A stretch of DNA of 64,000 nucleotides. Source: Aphis gossypii (Eukaryota; Arthropoda; Insecta; Hemiptera; Aphididae). Position 1 is the stretch's first letter, and the number at the start of each line of letters is the position of its first letter. The notes under the pieces were generated by a model that saw only the letters and a list, made by a program, of their open reading frames with translations, made no database searches and was not told the origin of the DNA. Below, in pieces: positions 53,321 through 64,000 of this stretch. Both the position numbers and the translations under genes were made by a program. The stretch spans positions 32,881,213-32,945,212 of the forward strand of contig NC_065531.1 of the NCBI RefSeq assembly GCF_020184175.1. The letters run 5' to 3'.

Positions 53321-56300
53321 ATGGACGTCCAAGATAATCAAATATTAGGAATGGAGAAAAAACATAAGCTATGCTTTAGAAGCATTCAAGGTATGTGTAA
53401 AAATAATGTCTAACACTTAGAATTGGTATAAAATACAACAAATGTGTATATTCATCAATATTACTATAAGTTTTAGCTCAAGGTTTTTTTATTTATTTAA
53501 TTTTTTTCAACAAATGTTATTATTATAGACATGATACCAGCTCGTGCGGTATTATATTTAATGTCATTCAGTGGATTTTTGGTCAGTTTTATGATGCGTA
53601 CTGATATCAATATTGCCATGGTAGCAATGGCCAAAATGAGATTACGGTCTGAAAATTCGTCGAATTTAACCGAACTTTATTGTTACACGTCGGTTTCTAA
53701 TGGTACACAATCATTTGAAGATCAAAAACCAATGGTAAAGTATAATAACATAACTTAACATCATAATTTATTAGCGCCAATAGGGGCTTAACCCCCCCCC
53801 GCCAAAAAAAAACCATTTCAATAACCTTGCCAACATTTTTTCTACGCGTTGTGTTTTATAATAGTTAATGATGCGGACAGCAGAGTAAAACATTTGTTAT
53901 TGTTTGTATTGTTTGTAATAATAACTTATAGATAATAAATGTATAGCCATTTATGAAAATTATATGACAATATTTTAACAAGAGCGGAGAGAATTAATAT
54001 GTTAATTTTTAATAACGATATAACGGCAATTATAAAATATGCAAGTGTGATATTGAGCATTAGTTTTCGTATTTTCATGAAAGTTTTTATTTAAATAAAA
54101 TTTCGAGCAGTTTTCTTTTCTGATTGATTATTATAGGGTACGCATTATTTATAAATTACGAATTTTCGAATTTAATATGACATTATAATATTATAATGTT
54201 TGTATGTTTATATATAAGATTCTTTTGACATAAATTGTTCAAACAATGTCATAAAAAACATGTTTTAAGACGTACATTTTGAAAATATTAAAAAACACTT
54301 AGATAAAAAGCAGCATTTCCTAGTTTATTTAAAATGATCTAAGTAGGAATCACATTAGGTACCTGTGAGCTCAGCCACGTGCAAAAGGTCCTTTCATATT
54401 TTCATATATGAGGATAAATACTTATTAGTTATTTCATAATATGTTCAAGCCATATTAGCTCATTATAATTTTGTATCTATTAAGTTGAAAAGTTAATAAA
54501 ATTTGTTTTGTAATTTTGTTCTGATTTTTACTTAGCTCTAAAGCCATTCGTGTACATAATGCATATCATAATATATTATTATAAATATAATTTTGACATT
54601 ACAGTTAAAAATAGATGAAATAATACATAAGAAAAAAGGTGCACCTAGTAAATTTTATTGTAATTAGGGTATACGTATCACGTATGCATTTTATTAGAAA
54701 TGGAATGCAACGAGGAACATTCTTTGTGTTTTGTTTTTACTTCCACAGTTGCTTCATTGAGTAGTTGGAGTTTTATCCCCCACTCCCCTTTCAAATCTCA
54801 AACACTATTTGTGCCTACGCTTATTGACATCTATTGCAAATTATTTATTTTAAATTTAAAATTATTCAATTACAAATTTAGCTACCTACTTGAAAATAAT
54901 TTTAAAATGTAATGTATATAGGCATAATTGTTGATTTTACTGTGTAGTATAGGAAATATCTAAATACCTATTGGGCTATAAATGCATATTTACTGGTATT
55001 TTTATGAAACTAATAAAAGTTTTATTAAAAACTATTATAAAGAGTAAATTATATTATTTTATTCTTATTTAAATCAATATGTTTTCAGGAAGAGGGCGAA
55101 TTTGATTGGGATTCTACAGTGCAATCTGCAATTCTTGGTTCATTCTATTGGTGTTATATATTGTCTCAAGTAGTTGGCGGTGTCTTAACACAACGGTTTG
55201 GAACCAAGACGGTTTTTGGGTTCTCACAATTAACAACAGCAATTGCTTCGTTGCTCATACCTCAGGCAGCTTCATTGCATTTTTCGGCAGTCATAGCATT
55301 GCGATCACTTCAAGGAATGGCATCAGTAAGTATAAAAAAAAAATAAAATATCTTAAGCATCGGTGTTTGTATATTAATATTTAATATTACCTAATATAGC
55401 TTAATAGTTTTTTGGTTATATTATAATTTGATACTTATGCACTATAAGGTTGTTGCATAATGTACCAAATCGCATTAAAATCATTCAAATTTATAATTCT
55501 GTATTTAATATTATATAGGTATTAAATAAAGATAACTATTGTTAACATTCTCAAAAATAGTATTATTGAAAAAATTCAAGTTCTATCAACTTTTAATAAA
55601 ATAACTGATTTAATTCCTAATTAATTCTGGAATAAACTACTACAAAATTACACCGTTTCTAAAAGTCCATATGTAAACTGCGGTAAAAAAATTAACACTA
55701 TACAATCTTTGACAAAACTGATAAGATACATTATAGGTATTAGGTACAAACTGCCGAAATTTATAATTTATATTATATTATATACATATCGATACAATAA
55801 CATATATAGGAGGTATAAACATGCATCATAATATTATATAGGTACTTATTATGTGTTATTGTGTACATAATATATCGTTTAATAATTATGTAATGTAGTT
55901 GGATACAAATTTATTTTTGAATTTTAACGCAATGCACTAAAAAATATTATACTAAATTTAACAAGTGATAATTTTACTTAGTACGTGCTGTTTCGTTTAA
56001 TATTTTATTCAATATGGAACTTATAAAAATGTTTAGCCAAGACGACAAACAATTAATAGTTAGTGCTACACAATTATAAATTTAAATTTAAATATAATTA
56101 AAAAATAAGTGGTTGTTTAACATTGAATTACTCAAAGAAAACACGCAGAGCCAAATTGGTTTTAATAAACGAAAATATTACTCTACAAGAAAAATAATTT
56201 TCATCTCGGCCAAGCGTGATACAGGAAATTACAAAATTTGGACCTATTGAAACTTTATATGAAGGAGACACAGATGAAGGAGAATTGTTCCTTATGTATA

Positions 56301-59300
56301 TAAAATATATTGCCGCGGTTTGTACCTGTAATGTATCTTATCGGTTTTGTCACAAATTGTTTAATGTTAATTTATTTTTTACCACAGTTTACAATGTTTA
56401 CATACAACCTTAATTCATAGTTCCTAATTTTTTCTACATCTTCTTCAGTACAGGTACACTTGCACTTGAAAATTAAAAAGTCATGATATTATTTAATTTA
56501 TTTTTTTTAATGCTTAAAAAAAATAGGATTGTAAACATGGGCATAACTTGGGCAATTTTTATGGGGACGGCAAACATTATTTGATGTCGATATTCCGTAT
56601 ACTTAAAAATACTTAGAGACTAAATATACTTAATAAGTACATTTTAGAAAATATCAAAGGAGCAGTAGTCACTCTCGCCCCCTCCCTCACCAGTTTACGT
56701 CTATGATTGTAAAGTTTATGAATTAAGAGTTAGGTACCTATCTACTCATGAAAATTTTTCACTAGTATTATAATATGACTATTGACTAAGTACCATCAAT
56801 TATAACAAAAGTTGGTTTAAGACAGTTTAAAGTCAAGTTTGTTTAATCTTAGGATTGACTATTCACATAGGTAATAAATATTTTATATGGAATGTTTTAT
56901 ACTTACTGAACTGTTATTGTTTATTATTTACCTAATACTATTTTCTATAATTAATTGCTTTCAACTTTTAATTTTAAATATAAAACTAATATAACAAAAT
57001 AACACCATACACCTTCTTAAGTAGATACTTATTAAAACACAAAATAGTGAACCTAACTAAGAGAAATTTCTTTGTTTTATTGTTAGTGTTGTAGATAACT
57101 AAAAATGAAAATATTTTGATGTGTAGGTATTGGCGTCTGGTACCTACACATTACATACTTTTCCTGATATCTTCTTGACTGTACAATGTTGATCAAATTT
57201 GTTTTTGTAATTTTCCAGGGACTTACTTGGCCAGCAATGTATGCACTTGTTGGTATATGGATACCATCCAACGAACGAACCAGGTTCATGTCATCATTCC
57301 AAGGTATGAATTTGTTCCGAATCACAACGGTGCTTTAAATAGTATTAGATTATGCCAGTTTGAAAAAAATTAAAGGTCACTTTGAAATGTATTAAACTAG
57401 GCGATTTAATGTGTGACCCTTGTAATTAAAAGAAAACCATATATATCAAGAAACTTTCGAATCATAGGAATGTTTAAGACTTCTCTGGAAATGAGCCAAT
57501 TTGAGTATTGAATTTCGAGATGTCCCTTGTCCATTATTTGGCATTATATACCATTCAGATTTTATTTCAACATACCTACTATATTATAATGATATTATAT
57601 CTGCTATAAAGATAATACTTACTCAAATATATTTGTTACACTATATGCATAAATTATATATATATATATATTTATATGTATGTATATTCATTGTTCAATA
57701 CGAGTATTGAGTATATGTATATATATTTGTATATAGAAATAGAATTGGTATTCTGTTAAACAAACTATGGTTTTTTTATCAATTTGTTATACATATTATG
57801 AGTAGGTAATGATTTTGGGAGACTATGTTTAACATTTTTATTTATAGTGAAGGTTATCTACAATAATTCCAGTTACTACACATGCAGTGGTGTAGCTGTT
57901 TTTTCTAAATTTTATTTTACATTTTAAATTAACTTAATTAATTTTATTACAATACTTTTTTTTTCAAATTTTTATTCAGCCTAAATTTAGGAAAACTATT
58001 AAAGTACTTAAAATTAAAATTGTATTGTATACTGAATACTTGTTATAATTAATACAATACATTTTAAAATTAATTAAAGATGAAATTAAGAAAACTTTTA
58101 TTATTATTATTTTTTATTTTTGTATAAATTATATCAAAAGTATAAATAATATTTTTTGATATGTATCATTAATAATTACAAACAATTTATAATTTTATTT
58201 TCAATGTGAACTTAGATTTTTTTAACTTAATTTAAAATATTTCATCATTAAAATACCAAATCAAAATTATAAATTATAATTTCAACATCCAATATTAATT
58301 AAGTACCTAAGTAAATGTATAGTTAGTCTTTAAGAAAAATATTAAAAAAAATTGATGAAGGTATGAGTGATGATGTGCAGATGGGAGGTCGCAACGGGTA
58401 AACAAGTATATTTATCTATCTGTCTATTTGTGATATATGTGTAACTGGCATCTAGGTTAGGTGGTAATTGAGCTGTTGCCTGGGTGACAGGGTTTAGTTT
58501 CGGGATTGGACTGACGTACATGGTATGCGGCTTCATTATTGGCAACTATGGATGGCGAGTGGTGTTTTATATGAACGGTTCATTGGGTGTCGCATGGTGC
58601 TTGCTGTGGTGGTTACTAGCTTTTGATCTGCCTCACAAACATCCAAGAATCACTAGGCGTGAACTGAATTATATCAATGCCAACATTGGAGAAAACATCA
58701 TAAACACAAAAGTAATATAAAATATTACAAATCTCTTATTTTTTATACACAATTTATTTATAAAATTGTAATTTTGTTAAATAGGATTTAAAAGTCCCAT
58801 GGTGTTCTATTATGACTTCCATTCCAGCATGGTCTATTGGTATAACAACATTTGGTCGGATATGGGTCCATTATACATTTATAATATACGGTCCATCTTA
58901 CATGAAGACAATATTAGGTTTCAGTATACAAAAGGTTTGTTTCTTTCATAACTTTTTTTTTATGCTAGATACTAAAATAAAGAACATCTATTATTAAAAA
59001 CAATATTGCAATTTATAGAATGGATTTATGAATGGAGCTCCATTTTTGTGCAGTTACCTGTCTTCTGTTGTGTTCTGTTATGCAGCTGATTTCATAATAG
59101 CTCGTAATCTTATGAGCTTAACTAATGTTCGTAAAATGTTTACAGCTATATGTAAGTAATTGGTGTTAATTTCTCTAACGACTAATTGTATATAATTAAA
59201 TAATAATACGTGCATATTTTATTATTTTTTCAGCTCAAGTCATTCCAGGACTATTAGTACTGACCATAGGTTATTTAGGTTGTCAAATCACATTGATTTT

Positions 59301-59773
59301 GATAATTTGGTTTGTAGCAGTAACACTGATAACTGCTTCATATGCTGGAGCAATGGCAAATGTAGTTGATATTGCACCAAACTTTGCTGGACATATATTA
59401 GCATTTGCACAAACTATACATATGTCTGCAAGTTTTTTGTCTCCTCTTGCTGCAGCCATTATGCTCCAAGACAACGTAAGAAAGTTTAATATAGTTATTT
59501 TTTCTATAATATTTTGTACATATTTTTTTGAATATTATTATTTATTGACAATTATCCATTTAGCCAACTTTGGAGAGATGGCGTAGAATATTTGCTGTGA
59601 CTGCTTGTGTAGCCTGTGGAACTTATGTAATGTACCAGTTTGGTGGTACAGCAAAAGAGCAAGTCTGGAACAATCCAAATCGCAAAAATAATTCGGGTTC
59701 TGTTCGTGTTTCACCTGAAAATAATCAGCTTATTGTCAACAATAAAACTGATCCAGAAAGAGGAGATGGTTAG
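53321..59773 (+). CDS. SLC17-family (putative inorganic phosphate cotransporter / sialin-like) MFS carrier, divergent paralogue
   Basis: Nine coding exons on the plus strand: 53321-53390, 53529-53734, 55089-55325, 57219-57303, 58491-58711, 58785-58934, 59019-59151, 59234-59475, 59564-59773 (TAG). The joined frame encodes 517 aa with GT/AG borders throughout. Family evidence: TM1 motif R47-T-D-I-N-I-A, G122-G-V-L-T-Q-R-F-G-T-K between TM2 and TM3, R164-S-L-Q-G in TM4, W185-I-P-S-N-E-R-T-R-F, and G-W-R-V-V-F-Y in TM5-6. The loop after TM1 holds sequons at N66, N69 and N81. It shares every intron position and phase with the array genes, except that its 242-nt eighth exon is undivided. Its N-terminus is about 25 residues longer and its C-terminal tail is hydrophilic. 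The ATG at 53321 is the first in a frame that joins exon 2 in phase 1. It probably moves an organic anion or phosphate across a membrane; the substrate is unresolved. Confidence 0.92.
56216..56320 (+). pseudogene. degraded transposon-like coding fragment in intron 3 of the plus-strand gene
   Basis: A short open stretch reads I-T-K-F-G-P-I-E-T-L-Y-E-G-D and then E-G-E-L-F-L. This loosely resembles an F-G-P-L...W-E-G-D...G-E-x-F-L pattern that I associate with transposon-derived proteins in insects. It is too short to assign and lies within an intron. Confidence 0.25.
56536..56705. mobile_element. 170-bp hAT-like MITE in intron 3 of the plus-strand gene
   Basis: The left end CATGGGCATAACTTGGG and the reverse complement of the right end CATAGACGTAAACTGG are related. 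A perfect 8-bp direct repeat ATTGTAAA flanks it (56528-56535 and 56706-56713). Its left end resembles that of the element at 29085-29263, so both may belong to one family. Confidence 0.7.
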
Positions 59774-62700
59774 AAGTTGAGATAAAACTATTCAAGAAAA
59801 TAACAATGGCGTACTTAGGTCCCCCACATATAGGGGCAAAATCAAATTATTTTTACGAACGTTAATTGTGATATATAATATAATTTACAACAAAAGAGAT
59901 AATTAGCGCCGATTACAAAATCGGAACTTCAATAAATCTCATCATTCCAAATAAGACAGTGTTCTAAACTTAATATTATATTTTATTATAATTTAAAACA
60001 AATTTTAATGTTTGTAATCATAGAATTTTTAAGTGTGCGACCTTGTGTCCTCTAATACGAATTAAGTAGAGTAGATATCTCAATCAATTACTATGTATAT
60101 TTATATAGGTGTTTTATTAGAATTAAGTTGTAGTAGAAAATGTATGGACATTTTCTATAAAAAAAAAAAAAAAAAAAATGAACAAGTGATTGGACAGTAA
60201 TAAGTTGTTAAACCTATTTATTAGTATAATTTTTTCCATCAAGTATAAAAAGCCATTTTAAAATTTACAACCTGGTTATCTCTATACTTGTGCTCATATT
60301 TTTAGTTAAATGTTATTTATTACTAGAATTGTAGATCAACAATGTGCCTTACCAGATTCATTTTAGAAAGTTTTTTGGATTCAATGATGTTTTTCAATTT
60401 TAAGTTATCATTATTTTGTTGCATATTTGCATTTGAAAAAAAAAATAAATATATTTCTCTAGTAATACTATTATATTAGAGTATTATAGTATTACTATTA
60501 TTCTAAGTAAAATAATGCAATGGACAGTTCTAAACATTATTTTTCAATTGATTAATTATTTTCACAACTCAAAAAATTAACTTTAAATATTTGTATTAAA
60601 ACAAGTCTACCTCCACTATCTAAATATAATGTATTTATTTTTCAGAATATATATATATGCCTAGATATTGTATTTAATGAGTTTTTTTTAACTGGGCAAA
60701 TGTAGTAGATTGTATAACCTAGATTAGAACTCTATTGTGCTTGTTTCAGATTTTTTATTTTTATAAAATATTTATAGATGAGTTTTATTAAAATGTAATA
60801 ATGATTAGGGAAATAATTTAAATAAAATGAGATTTAATAATATAATAAATATCAAACTAATCGTTTTTAAAGTTAGCAATAAAAAAAAAACCATTTTTAA
60901 TAAATAAAAACCCTTAGATCAATTTGGTTATTTGTGAACATTTGATCAAAATTCATCTGGGTATTTTTAATTTATTTAACACTAAATACTGCTTAAAAAA
61001 AAAAAAAAAAAAATATATAATTGATATTATTTATTTCATTTTTACTACCTAGTTTATATGTTTATAGTTCTAAAAACAAAATACACTAACAATGTACTTA
61101 CTTCAACTGTAAATATGTACACTAAACATTTTTTTGAAAGACATCTTGATTTTATTTATTTATTACAATAATTGAAATATATATTTTTAATAGATTTATC
61201 AAAACTTAATTATTAACATTATAATTTTAGCTGTAATTGTGTTATGCATATGATTACTACTAAACAACACTCGTATAATATTGCATGTAATATTCGAAGT
61301 TTGGTATGAACATTTATAGAATTACTTTTAAATGTATTGATGTATTAAAAAGTAAACGAAATCAGATCATGTTATGTTCTAAAATGAAACCTTTATTTAC
61401 TTTTGTTAAAAAAACCATGTATCAAAATTAATATTGTGTTCAAATGTTCGAAAAAAAAATATAATAAATTTAAAATTCTATATTGCACCTTTTAGGTACT
61501 TATTTTAAATGATTGGTCATTGACTTGAAGCCTCTGTAGTGTTAACTTATTTTTTATATCTAAATTAACAATTTAATATATTCTTTGTAATATTATGATG
61601 AATCATTAATCTTTATTCGACCTATTATATTATTTTACTTTGTCTTAGTACAGACAATTTATATTTTTGTACATTCATAGTCTAGAACTTTTCTTTATAT
61701 TTCAGAAGCTATGTTATGCAATACTTTACTAATTTCACCTTCAAAATTCATTAATTTATTTTCGAACAGATACCTGTTAGATAACTAAGGTCCACTACAT
61801 TCATTCAAAAACAATCAAGTAGCTTATGATTTATAAATATTATATAAATACTAACTAATTAATTTATGGTAGGTATAAATATATTATTAATCCGAATACA
61901 CAAAATATAAATAGAATAACATTGAATAGGTATTCAAAAAAAAATTAAACATGTACCTATAATGGTAAACTCAAATTCTAGATTTCTGGATTTAAATTAG
62001 GCATCAATTGCTTTTTTTTGTGTGTAATTTTGTAATAATTTTTGGTAGTTATATATGTTTTAAATTTATGTAAAGTACACAAGCACTTTTGGTTTTGTAG
62101 ATAGGTACTGCCTACAAAAACAGAGGCTGTTTACATTATTAACTGCTATGAATTATTAATGTAAGTAAATATATACTTCAATTTATTTTAACAAACTGCA
62201 CACAATAAAATATATATAGAATAGATATAGATACTTACATGTAATAACAACTGTTAAAAACAGTAAAAGCTAAAAAAAGTGGTATGTATTTTCAGTATTT
62301 ATTATGTATAGGTATATAAAATTTAAGACATTGCAAAAACTTATAACAAAATCTAAACTTTTAAGCCTTAATCCTTTATCTTTATCAATTAATCAATAGA
62401 TCTAAATATGTGTTTAATGAAATTCTTCTCAAAGTTCTTCCTGTTCATAGTTTTACACGATGGTAACATTCAATGAGTGGATTTTCTTCAAGTCTTTCAA
62501 ACTTTGTAAACATTTCTTATTCATACACAGTCATTGTAAAAATATTATTTAAACATTGTTTATTCTCTAATAATATACATATTTTTGTATTACCCAAAGT
62601 TTTGGTTATTATTATATTATGTTTGTTGCTGAACAATGTCATTCTGATTAATTTTTATTGTACATTTTTGCTTTTGAAATAATTATTTATTTAATAACTC

Positions 62701-64000
62701 GTGTTCCATTTTACATTCCTATATCAAATTCCTTTTTCCATAAAACAAATATATTTTACTAATAGACAAAATCATAATTGCCTAAATATATACTTAAGTA
62801 AATAAAAAATATGTTGAAGAATTCAACAAATTTTTAATATTTTGACAACAGTGACTAAAATTTAACATATAACTAATAAGAAAATTTTTTTCTTTGCTTT
62901 ATGTTTTTACTTTTTAGGCATATTGTGTGTAATTATGATCAGTGTTGTATTGGTGTGTATTATTAATACCGTAATGATCTAAAGTTGCTAATTAATAATT
63001 TACAAAAAAATTATCTTTGTATGCAATTTCTTCTATTATCAGTTTTTTTCATTAAAAAAAAGATATAGCTAAATTCTAAATACACAACATTTTATAGTTA
63101 ATACTTTATTTCATCAAGCAGTATAGTAGTTATGTACTTATTAAAAGTATATTATTGGATTGCTATAGCTAAAATAAAATGTATACTTCTTATCTTAACA
63201 ATAGTGCTTTTATAAAAATGTGAAAGTATTAGGGTATTAGGTATCTACTAATAAGTATTGATTGTTTAGTGTTTGATAAAGATGTATATTCATTGGTTGG
63301 TCATTGGTAACTTGGTAAGTATAATACAAAAAGTAAAAAAGTTATCAAATGATAAGCACTACTCTATTTAACATATTAAAACAATATACATCCTAATAGT
63401 ACTTAGCTATTGTAAATTCAGGTGTAAAATTAAAATGGTTTTATTTAATCAACATATGTCATAAAAGAAAATTTAAATGTTTGAAAATGTAATAACAATA
63501 TTTCCAATTTTATTATTATAAAATCTATTATTTATTATACATTTTAATTACCACATAATTTATTATTTTTATTTATTGTTTAAAAGTCTTCATGTTTCTC
63601 TTTTAGTAAACCATTATTAGACAAGCAAAATATATAATATAAATTGAATTTAAATATTAATAAAAAAAAATGTAATGATTGAAATGTTTACTTTTAGTTA
63701 GTGTTAAAAAGCATAATTTTTCTCTATACCTATCAAATTTAAAACAAAAACAAAATTAAATTGCTTCAATATTTACTTAATATAATGCAGCTATTATTTT
63801 ATTGTAAAATAATATAGTACCTAATACCTCAATTTGATGAGCCCAGAACAAAACTACATTGTTCATAATAAAATTATTTGTGTGGAATACTATAGAGTAA
63901 AAACTTTGAAAATGTATCAACTTCTAGTGATTAAACTATGTATTTAAAACATAATCAGTAAAATCCCAATACTATAATTATTAAAAGTAAAGGATTGGAT
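59774..64000. other. 3' flank and intergenic, no further gene seen
   Basis: Starts with the 3' UTR of the SLC17 gene. GGCGTACTTAGGTCCCCCAC near 59810 looks like the end of a small transposon lacking a partner. Homopolymer A runs occur at about 60160 and 60994. Frames are short and AT-driven and no exon is supported. Confidence 0.45.
59931..59936 (+). terminator. candidate polyadenylation signal of the plus-strand SLC17 gene
   Basis: The first AATAAA after the TAG at 59771-59773 lies about 160 nt downstream. AT-rich flanks contain more AATAAA copies farther on, for example near 60440, so the real cleavage site is uncertain. Confidence 0.35.

Noticed and set aside
54700..54912. 70-codon plus-strand frame in intron 2 of the plus-strand gene
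   Set aside because: Lies wholly within an intron; the Cys/Ser/Leu-rich sequence has no recognised motif and may be a transposon remnant.
56941..57325. 80-codon minus-strand frame over exon 4 of the plus-strand gene
   Set aside because: It is the antisense of a confirmed SLC17 exon.
1..64000. CRISPR arrays, bacterial operons, rRNA or tRNA genes
   Set aside because: No regularly spaced short repeats, ribosome-binding layout or recognisable tRNA/rRNA sequence was seen; spliced exons show that the DNA is eukaryotic.

Overview
The window looks like nuclear DNA of an insect, most probably an aphid or close hemipteran. It is very AT-rich, protein-coding exons are separated by GT-AG introns, there are abundant short non-autonomous DNA transposons, and GC-rich islands stand out sharply from the AT-rich background. 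The species assignment is inference from compositional style and gene content; the exon structures were read directly.

Left half (1-27734): a minus-strand tandem array of three closely related genes for 12-TM major-facilitator carriers of the SLC17 (sialin / vesicular glutamate / 'inorganic phosphate cotransporter') family. The repeat units are 1-8008, 8009-14751 and 14752-27629, followed by a 105-bp stub of another unit. Each gene has ten coding exons with the same phases: a 7-nt first coding exon (ATG GAG A), then 203, 234, 85, 227, 147, 133, 156, 86 nt and a variable last exon. Gene A (493-7058) encodes 489 aa and gene B (8417-13804) 517 aa. Gene C (16121-26703) carries exons 5-8 twice, as two tandem blocks of about 2.55 kb; the duplication is in frame, giving 484 aa with one cassette or 705 aa with both. 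The genes differ at the C-terminus because of single-base indels and substitutions in the last exon.

Middle (27735-53265): long gene-poor DNA with two CpG-rich islands (about 33480-34440 and 47690-48070). They lie between the divergently oriented array and the right-hand gene and are the best candidates for promoters or 5' non-coding exons. The DNA between them holds small hAT-like and TA-target MITEs, a near-perfect hairpin, a 64-bp duplication and a possible LTR fragment.

Right (53321-59773): a plus-strand, nine-coding-exon member of the same SLC17 family encoding 517 aa. All its intron positions and phases match the array genes, except that it lacks the intron that splits exons 8 and 9 there (156 + 86 nt = its single 242-nt exon). 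It is therefore a diverged paralogue. The remainder (59774-64000) is 3' flank with no recognised gene.

The most notable features are the in-frame intragenic duplication of a membrane-domain cassette in gene C, the tail differences among the array genes, and two independent tandem duplications whose junctions both fall in poly(A)/poly(T) tracts.
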